Part shown: piece by piece, positions 44,123 through 53,707 of the stretch
How positions within the stretch are numbered: the first letter of the stretch is position 1
Layout of the letters: each line of letters begins with the position of its first letter
From: Neptuniibacter sp048548695
GTDB lineage: Bacteria > Pseudomonadota > Gammaproteobacteria > Pseudomonadales > Balneatricaceae
Length of the DNA stretch: 64,000 nt
Assembly: GCF_048548695.1 (NCBI RefSeq)
Contig: NZ_JBLYIF010000013.1
Direction: 5' to 3' (one strand)
The notes under the pieces: model-generated
What the model saw: the letters and a program-made list of their open reading frames with translations, nothing else
What the model was told of the DNA's origin: nothing
The model's database searches: none
Translations under genes and position numbers: made by a program

Positions 44123-45595
44123 TCACGCCGTCAGATGGCGCAGTAAATTCTGATAATCTTCTCTGATATCCACGTCAGTTTCACGCAATTCACGAATTTT
44201 GCGGCATGCGTGCAACACCGTAGTATGATCGCGGCCACCAAACGCATCGCCGATTTCCGGCAAACTGTGATTGGTCAGCTCCTTCGATAAGCTCATGGCC
44301 ACCTGTCGCGGTCTGGCCACTGAGCGACTACGTCGCTTGGACAGTAGATCAGATACTTTAATCTTATAATAATCAGCTACAACCCGTTGAATATTATCAA
44401 TACTAACCTGTTTATCCTGCAAAGCCAGCAGGTCCTTAAGGGATTCTTTAATAAAGTGGGTAGTAATCGGGTTTCCAGTGAAATGTGCGTTGGCAATTAC
44501 CCGTTTTAAAGCCCCTTCAAGTTCGCGTACGTTACTGCGAATCTTCTGCGCCAAAAAGAAAGCCGCATCATCGGGCAGGCGCACACGAGCTTCTGCAGCT
44601 TTTTTCATTAAAATCGCTACTCGGGTTTCCAGTTCCGGCGGTTCAATGGCTACCGTCAGACCCCAGCCAAATCGGGATTTCAGTCGCTCTTCAACACCAT
44701 TGATCTCTTTAGGGTAACGATCACTGGTCAGAATCATCTGCTGACCGCCTTCTAGCAAGGCATTAAAGGTGTGAAAAAACTCTTCCTGGGAGCGCTCTTT
44801 GCCAGCAAAGAATTGAATATCATCTATCAACAGAGCATCTACGGAACGGTAGTACCGCTTAAAGTCATTGATCGCATTGAGTTGCAATGCCTTAACCATG
44901 TCAGCCACAAAACGCTCTGAATGCAGGTAGACGATCTTCGCATTGGGGTTGTGCTTGAGCATTTCATTACCCACCGCATGCATAAGGTGGGTTTTACCTA
45001 GACCAACACCACCATAGATAAACAGCGGGTTATAAGATACACCAGGGTTATCTCCGACCTGCCGGGCCGCCGCCAGGGCAAGCTGGTTGGATTTACCCTG
45101 TACAAAGCTATCAAAGGTAAAGGCATCATTCAGATTAGACTGAACGTGCTTCAAACCACCTTCAACATCTACCGTACGCTCTGGTGCCGGTTGCCGCATT
45201 ACCTGAGCATCATGCACCGGTGCGGGAGCAGGCTGATCAAAATCAGCACTGAAATTATCTTCGGGTTCAGAGAAAGCTTCACGGCCTGTGACCGGTCGAA
45301 CAACACGCGGTTTAACGGGGCGCGGGTGCTTAGGTAAGGCTTGACCCACCTTGGCTTCAACCTCAAGACTCACCTCTGTCGCGATATCACCACTGACATC
45401 ACACACAATCTGGCGAATGTGCGACAGAAATTTATCGTTAACCCAATCACGTACAAAACGATTTGGCGCAATCAGCACCAAGCCGCGCTCAGAAGCAGTT
45501 GCCACTTTAAGTGGGCGAATCCAAGTATTGTATTGCTGAGCAGAAAATTCCGACTTAAGACTTTGTAGGCATCGTGCCCATAGCTCGGATGACAT
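44123..45595 (-). CDS. dnaA: Chromosomal replication initiator DnaA
   Basis: A 490-residue AAA+ initiator: N-terminal DnaB-interaction domain (WARCLQSLKSEFSAQQYNTWIRPL), a variable linker (residues 85-150), Walker A GGVGLGKTHLMHAV, Walker B ALLIDDIQFFAGK and the C-terminal DNA-binding signature GGRDHTTVLHACRKI. The divergent region upstream holds two DnaA boxes that probably mediate autoregulation. There is no strong ribosome binding site before the ATG. Confidence 0.97.
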   Translation of the reverse strand: MSSELWARCLQSLKSEFSAQQYNTWIRPLKVATASERGLVLIAPNRFVRDWVNDKFLSHIRQIVCDVSGDIATEVSLEVEAKVGQALPKHPRPVKPRVVRPVTGREAFSEPEDNFSADFDQPAPAPVHDAQVMRQPAPERTVDVEGGLKHVQSNLNDAFTFDSFVQGKSNQLALAAARQVGDNPGVSYNPLFIYGGVGLGKTHLMHAVGNEMLKHNPNAKIVYLHSERFVADMVKALQLNAINDFKRYYRSVDALLIDDIQFFAGKERSQEEFFHTFNALLEGGQQMILTSDRYPKEINGVEERLKSRFGWGLTVAIEPPELETRVAILMKKAAEARVRLPDDAAFFLAQKIRSNVRELEGALKRVIANAHFTGNPITTHFIKESLKDLLALQDKQVSIDNIQRVVADYYKIKVSDLLSKRRSRSVARPRQVAMSLSKELTNHSLPEIGDAFGGRDHTTVLHACRKIRELRETDVDIREDYQNLLRHLTA

Positions 45596-46110
45596 AATTA
45601 GGAAGCGTCCCGCTAAATACCCTGTTCATTATTCTTGATTTATAGGTTCCGCAAAAATTCAGAACGTTGATAAATTCTATCTGTAAGCCGTTTAGTTATC
45701 CACAGTTATTTGCTGCTATTTATGCTTATTTAACGTAATAAGAAAAATTACAAAAGCGTGATGTGGCGTATCATTCAGACTTGCAATATACCTAATAAAA
45801 GCAAACAATCCACATATTACTCACCCTTTGTGCAACAAGTTATTCAACTATAATTGCACAGCGCACTAGGATTTTTGATACTTATCCACAGACAACAGTG
45901 TTAACTCTAGTTTACACTGTTGCAGGCGCAATTTTCTGGGTTGCAACAACATAATATGGCTGACGAATTCAGCTTATTTAGAAGAATACTGCGAAAAAAA
46001 CAAAAAAGTAGTTGAGCAGTACCAACAAATTCTCTAGAATTTCGCCTCTATTTTTCGCGTGGTGCTGACACCACATATTTCGATCACAACCGCGTTGGCA
46101 GGATTGACCG
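45596..46110. promoter_or_regulatory. dnaA-rpmH divergent region with DnaA boxes and rpmH promoter
   Basis: This 515-base region has no gene. Perfect DnaA boxes TTATCCACA lie at 45,696-45,704 and 45,882-45,890, and a weaker one (CAATCCACA) at 45,806-45,814. They fit dnaA autoregulation or a secondary origin. Toward rpmH is a good sigma-70 promoter: TTGAGC (46,012-46,017), 17-base spacer, TAGAAT (46,035-46,040). In pseudomonads oriC lies in this position, but the base skew here favours the mnmE-mnmG gap. Confidence 0.65.
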
Positions 46111-46245
46111 ATGAAAAGAACATTTCAACCAAGCGTACTGAAGCGTAAGCGCACCCACGGTTTCCGTGCCCGCATGGCTACTAAAGCTGGCCGTCAGGTA
46201 ATTAACCGTCGTCGCGCTAAAGGCCGTAAGCGTCTAACTGCTTAA
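46111..46245 (+). CDS. rpmH: 50S ribosomal protein L34
   Basis: A 44-residue protein, MKRTFQPSVLKRKRTHGFR then MATKAGRQVINRRRAKGRK, the textbook L34 sequence and length. AGGA precedes the ATG. It lies 28 bases before rnpA as in nearly all bacteria. Confidence 0.97.
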   Translation: MKRTFQPSVLKRKRTHGFRARMATKAGRQVINRRRAKGRKRLTA

Positions 46246-46273
46246 TAATTGACGTATAGGTCTGGTTATTTGA

Positions 46274-46645
46274 ATGACCGAATTCAAATTTTCCCGTCAT
46301 CTGAGACTACTCAATGGCGGGGACTTTCAGCATGTCTTTAATGATGTACAACTGAAAGTTCCGGACCAGCCCTTTCTGCTACTTGCCCGCCCCAATCCCC
46401 TCGGATATCCCCGTATCGGGTTTATCATTTCGAAAAAAAATGTCCGTCTGGCCGTGAAACGTAATCGGGTTCGGCGTATCATGCGCGAATCTTTTCGTCT
46501 GGCTCAGCATCAGCTACCGGCTGTAGACATGATCATTCTTGCTCGCAAGGGAATTGGTGAGCTGGAAAACGAGCAATTGCAAAAGCTAATGCAGAAGTGC
46601 TGGTCAAGACTGAAACAAAAATCTAAAAAGTTGCAGCAAATCTGA
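46274..46645 (+). CDS. rnpA: Ribonuclease P protein component
   Basis: A 123-residue basic protein with an N-terminal FSRHLRLLNGGDFQHVF and the RNA-binding RNR motif KNVRLAVKRNRVRRIMRESFR. It assists the RNase P RNA in trimming tRNA 5' ends. The gene usually next to it, yidD, is not present: only 14 bases separate rnpA from yidC. Confidence 0.95.
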   Translation: MTEFKFSRHLRLLNGGDFQHVFNDVQLKVPDQPFLLLARPNPLGYPRIGFIISKKNVRLAVKRNRVRRIMRESFRLAQHQLPAVDMIILARKGIGELENEQLQKLMQKCWSRLKQKSKKLQQI

Positions 46646-46659
46646 ATGGTGCCTAGCCC

Positions 46660-48300
46660 ATGGATGTACAGCGAATAATCCTTATTGTCGCCCTGTCAAT
46701 TGTCAGCTATATGCTGGTATTGCAGTGGAATGCCGACTACGGTGAAAAGCCCGCGCCTAAGGCAGCCGTTATCTCTCAATCAGCTTACAGCGACAGTAAC
46801 GGCGAAACCGAACTGCCTCAAACTGACCCTGAGGCTCAGGCCGATCTGCCGACTACCGGTACCGCAATCACCAAAGCAAAATTGGTTTCTGTGAAAACCG
46901 ATGTACTAAATCTGCTGATCGATACCAAAGGTGGCGACATCATTCAGGCCTCACTGCCGGCTTATAAAGCCGCACTGGGTTCCGACTTATCCTTTGTTTT
47001 GCTGGAACAAACGGCTGAACGCACCTATGTCTCTCAGAGTGGACTGGTCGGTACCAATGGTCCTGATGCATCAACCGATGGCCGTCCTATCTATAGTAGC
47101 GAAGAAAGTGAGTACATACTTACAGGTGATTCGCTAACGGTTGACCTGAAATACACAGCTAACACCGGTGTTATTATCACCAAGCGCTTTACTTTCACTC
47201 CTGGCTCTTACGCAGTGAAACAAGAGTTCCTGGTAAACAACCAGTCAGAACAGCTGTTCAGTGCCAATCTGTTTGGTCAGATCAAGCGTGATCGCAGCAG
47301 TGATCCTGCTGAAACTACCTCTATGGGTATGCAATCTTATCTTGGCCCGGTGTTCTCAACAGAAGAAACCCGTTACGAGAAATACAGCTTTGACGATATG
47401 GATGATGCTCAGTTTAAGCGTCGCAGTCAGGACGGTTGGGTCGCCATGTCACAGCATTATTTCCTAACCGCCTGGGTACCAGCTCCAGGGGCTGAATATA
47501 ACTATCAGACCCGTAAACTGAACGGTAACTACATTGCAGGCTTCCTATCGCCGGCATTCACAGTGCAGCCAGGTAATGAACAAACCGTCAGCGCCTCTTT
47601 TTATGTCGGTCCCAAGCTGCAGGAACAGATGGTTAAAACCCAGGAAGACCTGAAACTTACCGTCGATTATGGCTGGTTGTGGTGGATAGCATCACCGCTG
47701 CACAGTTTATTGAAGTGGGTATATGATCTGGTAGGTAACTGGGGTCTGGCGATTATTGGTATCACCATTCTGGTTAAAGCTGCGCTGTTCCATTTAAATG
47801 CCAAAGCCTTCAAGTCTATGGCTAAGATGCGTAAGTTTGGCCCTGAGATGCAACGGCTGAAAGAACTGTACGGTGACGACCGGCAAAAAATGTCTCAGGA
47901 GATGATGAAACTCTATCAAAAAGAGAAAATTAATCCTCTGGGTGGCTGTCTGCCAATTTTGGCACAGATGCCAATTTTCATTGCTCTTTACTGGGTACTG
48001 CTGGAATCCGTTGAACTACGCCACGCCGAATTCCTCTACCTGGCTGATCTGTCAGTCAAAGATCCATACTTTATTCTGCCAATTCTAATGGGCATCAGTA
48101 TGTTTATTCAGCAGATGCTGAACCCGACACCACCGGATCCGATGCAAGCCAAAATCATGAAGATGCTACCGATTGTATTCACCTTCTTCTTCCTCTGGTT
48201 CCCGGCAGGTCTAACTCTGTACTGGGTGGTAAACAATATTGTGTCCATTGCCCAGCAGTATGTGATCAACAAACAAATCGAAAACAGCACAGAAAGTTAA
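46660..48300 (+). CDS. yidC: Membrane protein insertase YidC
   Basis: A 546-residue insertase. Residues 5-22 form the first membrane helix (MDVQRIILIVALSIVSYML), residues 60-340 the periplasmic beta-sandwich domain, and the C-terminal third holds five helices with conserved blocks WGLAIIGITILVKAALFHLN, LGGCLPILAQMPIFIALYWVL and FFFLWFPAGLTLYWVVNN. It inserts inner-membrane proteins alone or with SecYEG. A terminator follows. Confidence 0.96.
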   Translation: MDVQRIILIVALSIVSYMLVLQWNADYGEKPAPKAAVISQSAYSDSNGETELPQTDPEAQADLPTTGTAITKAKLVSVKTDVLNLLIDTKGGDIIQASLPAYKAALGSDLSFVLLEQTAERTYVSQSGLVGTNGPDASTDGRPIYSSEESEYILTGDSLTVDLKYTANTGVIITKRFTFTPGSYAVKQEFLVNNQSEQLFSANLFGQIKRDRSSDPAETTSMGMQSYLGPVFSTEETRYEKYSFDDMDDAQFKRRSQDGWVAMSQHYFLTAWVPAPGAEYNYQTRKLNGNYIAGFLSPAFTVQPGNEQTVSASFYVGPKLQEQMVKTQEDLKLTVDYGWLWWIASPLHSLLKWVYDLVGNWGLAIIGITILVKAALFHLNAKAFKSMAKMRKFGPEMQRLKELYGDDRQKMSQEMMKLYQKEKINPLGGCLPILAQMPIFIALYWVLLESVELRHAEFLYLADLSVKDPYFILPILMGISMFIQQMLNPTPPDPMQAKIMKMLPIVFTFFFLWFPAGLTLYWVVNNIVSIAQQYVINKQIENSTES

Positions 48301-48320
48301 ATCAAACTGTAATCGACTTA

Positions 48321-48351
48321 AAAAAGGCCACTCTGTAGTGGCCTTTTTTTT
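48321..48351 (+). terminator. Terminator of rpmH-rnpA-yidC
   Basis: AAAAAGGCCACT-CTGT-AGTGGCC followed by eight T, 20 bases after yidC. Confidence 0.92.
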
Positions 48352-48393
48352 GGTGTAAAATCCGCTCAACTATCCCTGCGCCGGAGCCTGATC

Positions 48394-49761
48394 ATGCAAC
48401 TTGCCGCCAATGACACCATTACCGCTCAGGCCACTCCTCCCGGCCGCGGTGGAGTAGGCATCATTCGAGTATCAGGCCCGCTGGTCTCCAGCATTGCAAA
48501 AGCACTGGTAAAAACAACGTTAAAGCCACGTTATGCGCATTATGGCGGGTTCTGGTCTGCTCAGGGCGAACAACTGGATCAGGGCATAGCTCTGTTTTTT
48601 CCCGGACCACACTCATTCACCGGCGAAGATGTACTTGAATTGCAGGCCCACGGTGGTCCTATAGTAATCGACCTACTGTTAAGAGAAGTGATCCAGCTCG
48701 GTGCTCGACTGGCGAAACCTGGAGAGTTTTCCGAGCGCGCTTTTCTAAATGACAAACTCGATTTAGCTCAAGCAGAAGCCATTGCTGATCTGATTGACTG
48801 CTCATCAGAACAAGCAGCACGCTGCGCTTTACGCTCTTTACAGGGTGAATTTTCCCAGCGTATTCATGATCTGGTGGAACAACTGATTCAGCTGCGTATC
48901 TTTGTCGAAGCCGCTATTGATTTTCCTGAAGAGGAGATCGACTTTCTCAGTGATGGCAAAGTAGAAAAAGACCTGACTAACCTTCTGCAGCAAACACGAA
49001 ATGTGCAAGCCGAAGCACGCCAGGGTAGTTTACTGCGTGAGGGCATGTATGTGGTTATCGCTGGGCGCCCCAACGCTGGTAAATCCAGTCTGCTTAATGC
49101 ATTGGCAGGCCGGGAGGCCGCTATTGTTACTGCTATAGAAGGCACTACCCGCGATGTACTCAGAGAACACATCCATATTGATGGGATGCCGTTACATATA
49201 ATCGATACTGCCGGTTTACGCGATGCGCCTGACGAAGTCGAACAGATTGGAATCGCCCGCGCCTGGGAGGAAATCAATCGAGCTGACCGGGTATTGTTAA
49301 TGGTGGACAGCCAAACAACTCAGAGTGATGACCCCCACCTGATCTGGCCTGATTTTATTGATCAGTTACCTGCCGACTGTCCAGTAACAGTCATTCGGAA
49401 TAAGGCAGATCTTAGTGGCGAACCATTAGAACTGCGCCAGCATGCTAATCATAGTGTCATCGCGCTCTCTGCCAAAGGTCACCAGGGTGTAGATCTCCTG
49501 CGCCAACACCTCAAGGACTGTATGGGCTTTTCCAGCACCACCGAAGGCGGCTTTATGGCACGCCGTCGCCATTTGGATGCGCTACAAAGAGCGCAAAATC
49601 TGCTGGAGACAGGTCTTGATCAATTACAAACCAGCGCAGCGGGGGAATTATTGGCTGAAGACCTGCGCCAAGCTCAGCAATCCCTCAATGAAATCACCGG
49701 TGAATTCAGCCCCGACGATCTGCTGGGACGTATATTTAGCTCTTTTTGTATCGGTAAGTAG
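48394..49761 (+). CDS. mnmE: tRNA modification GTPase MnmE
   Basis: A 455-residue GTPase with a tetrahydrofolate-binding N-terminal domain (DTITAQATPPGRGGVGIIRVSG), a G domain inserted in a helical domain (G1 GRPNAGKSSLLNAL, G2/G3 GTTRDV and DTAGLRDA, G4 NKAD) and the C-terminal FCIGK with its catalytic-site cysteine. With MnmG it installs the 5-carboxymethylaminomethyl group on wobble uridine. Here mnmE and mnmG are separated by the probable origin. Confidence 0.97.
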   Translation: MQLAANDTITAQATPPGRGGVGIIRVSGPLVSSIAKALVKTTLKPRYAHYGGFWSAQGEQLDQGIALFFPGPHSFTGEDVLELQAHGGPIVIDLLLREVIQLGARLAKPGEFSERAFLNDKLDLAQAEAIADLIDCSSEQAARCALRSLQGEFSQRIHDLVEQLIQLRIFVEAAIDFPEEEIDFLSDGKVEKDLTNLLQQTRNVQAEARQGSLLREGMYVVIAGRPNAGKSSLLNALAGREAAIVTAIEGTTRDVLREHIHIDGMPLHIIDTAGLRDAPDEVEQIGIARAWEEINRADRVLLMVDSQTTQSDDPHLIWPDFIDQLPADCPVTVIRNKADLSGEPLELRQHANHSVIALSAKGHQGVDLLRQHLKDCMGFSSTTEGGFMARRRHLDALQRAQNLLETGLDQLQTSAAGELLAEDLRQAQQSLNEITGEFSPDDLLGRIFSSFCIGK

Positions 49762-49785
49762 CCATAACCCGCCATTTTCCACCTT

Positions 49786-49824
49786 AAACCCGGTATTTTT
49801 TCAAAAAATCGATTACCGGGTTTT
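49786..49824 (+). terminator. Terminator after mnmE
   Basis: AAACCCGGTA (49,786-49,795) pairs with TACCGGGTTT (49,814-49,823). The T tail is short and the loop is 18 bases, so efficiency is uncertain. Confidence 0.6.
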
Positions 49825-49849
49825 GCACAGCTCCCTCCAAAGTTACAAC

Positions 49850-50290
49850 CATATTATCCACAAAATTATCTACTTATATTTTTTGTTCATTAAATATACA
49901 TAAGGACAAATAACATTATCAATCAATAGTTTATCATCAAAAAATAACCTATAAAATTAAATCAGCAATCTAAGTTAAATTTAATCCCCAGCGCCTGTGT
50001 ATAATCTGTTGGCCTGATCATGAACAACGGGGGTGTAACCCTGTGCACAATAATCGCTGTGGACAACTCCCTGTTCTATCCACAAGTTGCCCCCGTATCA
50101 TCCACCTGTCGTACTCACCAATCAAACCTAGTAGTCATTGCTTTAATATATTGATTTATAAATAAAAATTTCACTTATATACAGAAATATGGCTACTTAA
50201 TAATAATCACTAAAATAAAAAACCCTTTAAAACATTACTTCTTATATATATTTATCTATAAACAAAACGCTGATTAAAAAATGACCATTT
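49850..50290. other. Probable replication origin oriC
   Basis: The 606-base gap between mnmE and mnmG has no gene. It contains DnaA-box matches TTATCCACA (49,854-49,862), TGTGGACAA (50,058-50,066, reverse of TTGTCCACA), CTATCCACA (50,076-50,084) and TGTGCACAA (50,042-50,050), followed by very AT-rich DNA (50,130-50,290) suitable for unwinding. Sampled lines show C at or slightly above G on the plus strand in yidC and mnmE and G above C from mnmG onward, as expected at an origin. A -10-like TATAAT at 50,311-50,316 probably serves mnmG. Confidence 0.7.
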
Positions 50291-50367
50291 CTAACCTGAG
50301 CCACTACAGGTATAATCGCCGTCCTGTTTTTTCGTGATACCCAGATTTTCCATTGAGGTAACTGAGC

Positions 50368-52263
50368 GTGGATTACCCTGATCAGTTTGATGTCATTATT
50401 ATCGGTGGTGGCCATGCTGGTACTGAAGCAGCCCTTGCAGCTGCCCGTACCGGCAGTAATACCCTGTTACTGAGTCACAATATTGAAACGCTGGGACAAA
50501 TGTCCTGTAATCCGGCCATCGGCGGAATTGGTAAAAGTCATCTGGTAAAAGAAATAGATGCTCTGGATGGCGCAATGGCTCGGGCGACAGATCGAGGCGG
50601 CATTCAGTTTCGTACGCTGAATTCACGCAAAGGACCGGCTGTTCGTGCTACCCGTGCTCAAGCTGACCGAATTCTCTACAAAGCCGCAATTCGTTCAATT
50701 TTGGAAAATCAGCCAAACCTGCAAATCTTTCAGCAGGCGGTAGATGACCTGATTATTGAAAATGACACTGTTCAAGGGGTTGTCACTCAAACGGGCATCC
50801 GTTTTCGCGCTAAATCAGTGGTATTAACCGCCGGTACTTTCCTGGGTGGAGTTATCCATATTGGCTTGCAAAATCATTCAGGTGGTCGTGCCGGTGATCC
50901 GCCGGCAATCAGCTTGGCACATCGATTACGAGAATTGCCGTTTAGAGTCGAACGCCTGAAAACAGGTACCCCACCACGTATTGATGCTCGAAGTGTTGAT
51001 TTTTCAATGATGCAGGAGCAACCGGGAGATACGCCAACCCCCGTCATGTCGTATATCGGTTCACAAACTGAGCATCCACAACAAATCAGCTGCTATATCA
51101 CCCATACCAATGAACAGACTCACGATATTCTGCGTGCTGGCCTGGATCGCTCACCCATGTATACCGGGGTTATCGAAGGAGTAGGGCCGCGCTACTGCCC
51201 ATCCATTGAAGATAAGATCATGCGTTTTGCTGACAAGGATCAGCATCAGGTCTTTGTTGAGCCCGAAGGCCTTACCACCCATGAGTTATATCCCAATGGC
51301 ATCTCTACTAGCCTGCCATTCGATATCCAGCTGGCGGCGGTGCGGTCTATTCGTGGCTTTGAAAATGCCCATATCACCCGGCCCGGCTATGCCATTGAAT
51401 ATGATTTCTTTAACCCACAAGATCTGAAGCACACCTTGGAAACCAAGTTTATTCATGGGCTGTACTTTGCCGGCCAGATTAATGGCACTACTGGTTACGA
51501 AGAAGCGGGTGCCCAGGGCTTATTGGCTGGAGTTAATGCAGCGCTGCGGGCGCAGGACAAAGAGCAGTGGTATCCACGCCGCGATGAAGCATATATCGGT
51601 GTATTAGTGGATGACCTGATTACCCTGGGTACATCTGAACCCTATCGAATGTTTACCAGTCGGGCGGAATACCGACTGATTTTGCGGGAAGATAATGCTG
51701 ATTTGCGCCTGACTGAAAAAGGGCGCGAGCTGGGTCTGGTAAGTGAGCAACGCTGGCAAGCATTTTGTGCTAAACGCGAGGCGATCGAGCTGGAACAACA
51801 ACGGCTGAAATCCACCTGGATACAACCAGCCTCTGCTGAAGCTGAACAACTTGCTGACAAGCTTAAAAATCCTTTAACACGTGAATATTCACTGGCAGAT
51901 CTGCTGAAACGACCTGAACTGGTGTATCAAGATATTGCTGATTTGAAAGGTGAATCAGTTGCTGATCTTCAGGTTGCCGAGCAGGTAGAAATTCAGAATA
52001 AATATGCGGGTTATATCGAGCGGCAGCGTGGTGAAATTGAACAGATGCGGCGTCAGGAAAATACCGCGCTGCCGGAAAGCTTTAATTATGATCAGGTTGG
52101 CGGTTTGTCTAACGAACTTAAAGCTAAGTTAAAAGACATTCGTCCAACCAGCATTGCTCAGGCCAGCCGGATTCAGGGTATAACACCTGCGGCAATTTCA
52201 TTGCTGCTGGTGTATCTGAAAAAACAACAGCTGGCTTCGCGGCAGTCTAAGGCTGCAATGTAA
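50368..52263 (+). CDS. mnmG: tRNA uridine-5-carboxymethylaminomethyl modification enzyme MnmG
   Basis: A 631-residue FAD protein: FAD motif IIGGGHAGTEAALAAAR near residue 11, CNPAIGGIGKSHLVKEIDALDG, TGTFLGG, and NGTTGYEEAGAQGL before the C-terminal MnmE-binding helices. GTG start at 50,368 follows GAGGTA. It works with MnmE on tRNA wobble uridines. It overlaps rsmG by one base (TAATG). Confidence 0.97.
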   Translation: MDYPDQFDVIIIGGGHAGTEAALAAARTGSNTLLLSHNIETLGQMSCNPAIGGIGKSHLVKEIDALDGAMARATDRGGIQFRTLNSRKGPAVRATRAQADRILYKAAIRSILENQPNLQIFQQAVDDLIIENDTVQGVVTQTGIRFRAKSVVLTAGTFLGGVIHIGLQNHSGGRAGDPPAISLAHRLRELPFRVERLKTGTPPRIDARSVDFSMMQEQPGDTPTPVMSYIGSQTEHPQQISCYITHTNEQTHDILRAGLDRSPMYTGVIEGVGPRYCPSIEDKIMRFADKDQHQVFVEPEGLTTHELYPNGISTSLPFDIQLAAVRSIRGFENAHITRPGYAIEYDFFNPQDLKHTLETKFIHGLYFAGQINGTTGYEEAGAQGLLAGVNAALRAQDKEQWYPRRDEAYIGVLVDDLITLGTSEPYRMFTSRAEYRLILREDNADLRLTEKGRELGLVSEQRWQAFCAKREAIELEQQRLKSTWIQPASAEAEQLADKLKNPLTREYSLADLLKRPELVYQDIADLKGESVADLQVAEQVEIQNKYAGYIERQRGEIEQMRRQENTALPESFNYDQVGGLSNELKAKLKDIRPTSIAQASRIQGITPAAISLLLVYLKKQQLASRQSKAAM

Positions 52264-52901
52264 TGACATCGAATACCGAAATGGCATGGCAAACAGCGCT
52301 TGTTCAGGGTATTGCTGCTCTGGGGCTTAAGCTGGATTCAGCACAACAGGCAGCGTTGCAGACATATGTTGAGTTACTGCAAAAATGGAATAAGGCGTAT
52401 AACCTCACGGCAGTGCGTGATCCGCTACAAATGGTATACCGTCATCTGCTGGATAGCTTAAGTGTGGCACCCTATATCGAGCACAGCCGATTATTGGATG
52501 TTGGCAGTGGCCCGGGATTGCCGGGTATTCCTCTGGCCATATGTTTTCCGGATCTGCAGGTTACCTCATTGGACAGCAACAGTAAGAAAACCCGGTTTCA
52601 ATTGCAGGTTAAAGCTGAGTTAGGCCTTACAAACCTTGAAGTTATTAATGCACGGGCGGAAAACGCAGGGTTGACGCCATTCCCACAGGTGATTTCTCGT
52701 GCCTTTGCGTCTCTGCAGGACATGATCCAGTGGACCGATGCACTTTGTGCCGAAAATGGAGTTTTTCTCGCCATGAAAGGATTGTATCCTGAGGATGAGA
52801 TCAATGCCTTGCCACAGGGATTTACCGTTAAGCAGACATACCCGCTTCGGGTACCCGGTGTGGAAGGGGAACGACATCTGCTTGTTTTAGGGAGACATTG
52901 A
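52263..52901 (+). CDS. rsmG: 16S rRNA (guanine-N7)-methyltransferase RsmG
   Basis: A 212-residue SAM methyltransferase: WNKAYNLTAVRDPLQMVYRHLLDSL and the SAM motif LLDVGSGPGLPGIPLAI near residue 80. It methylates G527 of 16S rRNA. Coupled to mnmG and followed by parA. Confidence 0.96.
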   Translation: MTSNTEMAWQTALVQGIAALGLKLDSAQQAALQTYVELLQKWNKAYNLTAVRDPLQMVYRHLLDSLSVAPYIEHSRLLDVGSGPGLPGIPLAICFPDLQVTSLDSNSKKTRFQLQVKAELGLTNLEVINARAENAGLTPFPQVISRAFASLQDMIQWTDALCAENGVFLAMKGLYPEDEINALPQGFTVKQTYPLRVPGVEGERHLLVLGRH

Positions 52902-52903
52902 AC

Positions 52904-53704
52904 GTGGCCAAGATCCTGACGATCACTAACCAGAAGGGCGGGGTGGGTAAGACCACAACCTGTGTCAATCTGGCCGCGTCACTTGTTGCAACCAAAAAGC
53001 GCGTATTACTGGTAGACCTTGATCCGCAGGGCAATGCCAGTATGGGCAGCGGTGTAGATAAACACACCTTGGAGACCTCTATTTACGAGGTATTGGTTGA
53101 TCAGGCCAAGGCATCAGAAGCCATTATCAAAAAAACGCCGGCGGGTTACGATTTAATTGGCTCAAATGGCGATCTGACGGCAGCTGAAGTCGAGTTATTA
53201 CACATTCCACGGCGCGAATTTCGGCTCAAGATGGCGTTAATGGAGGTTACGGATGATTACGACTTCATTCTGATTGATAACCCACCATCGCTTAATCTGT
53301 TGACGGTGAATGCTCTGGCGTCTTCGGCGGGTGTGATTATTCCGATGCAATGTGAATATTACGCTTTGGAAGGTATTTCTGCGCTGATTAATACCATTGA
53401 TAAGATTAATCAACGCCTTAACCCGTCACTGAGAATTGAAGGTATTCTGCGTACCATGTTTGATCCGCGCATGAGCCTGACCAAGGATGTGTCGACGCAC
53501 TTGGTGGAATATTTTGGTGACAAGGTATACCGCACGGTAATTCCCCGTAATGTGCGTTTGGCAGAGGCTCCAAGTCATGGCTTGCCGGCCATTCTGTATG
53601 ATAAACACTCACGTGGCGCTATTGCTTACCTGGCCCTGGCCGGTGAATTGATCAGACGCACAGGGCAAGAAGAAAAACTGAAAGCACAGGCTGAGGAAGC
53701 ATAG
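52904..53704 (+). CDS. parA: Chromosome-partitioning ATPase ParA
   Basis: A 266-residue Walker-type ATPase with deviant Walker A KGGVGKTT near residue 9, Walker A' VLLVDLDPQGNAS and Walker B FILIDNPPSLNLL. The usual aspartate-cysteine-like DTPPS reads DNPPS here. I prefer GTG 52,904, nine bases after AGGGAG, over TTG 52,898. With ParB and the parS sites it segregates origins. Confidence 0.94.
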   Translation: MAKILTITNQKGGVGKTTTCVNLAASLVATKKRVLLVDLDPQGNASMGSGVDKHTLETSIYEVLVDQAKASEAIIKKTPAGYDLIGSNGDLTAAEVELLHIPRREFRLKMALMEVTDDYDFILIDNPPSLNLLTVNALASSAGVIIPMQCEYYALEGISALINTIDKINQRLNPSLRIEGILRTMFDPRMSLTKDVSTHLVEYFGDKVYRTVIPRNVRLAEAPSHGLPAILYDKHSRGAIAYLALAGELIRRTGQEEKLKAQAEEA

Positions 53705-53707
53705 AGC

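Noticed and set aside
45596..46110. oriC between dnaA and rpmH
   Set aside because: Only two perfect DnaA boxes, and sampled base skew does not change here. Kept as a regulatory region; whole-genome skew would decide.
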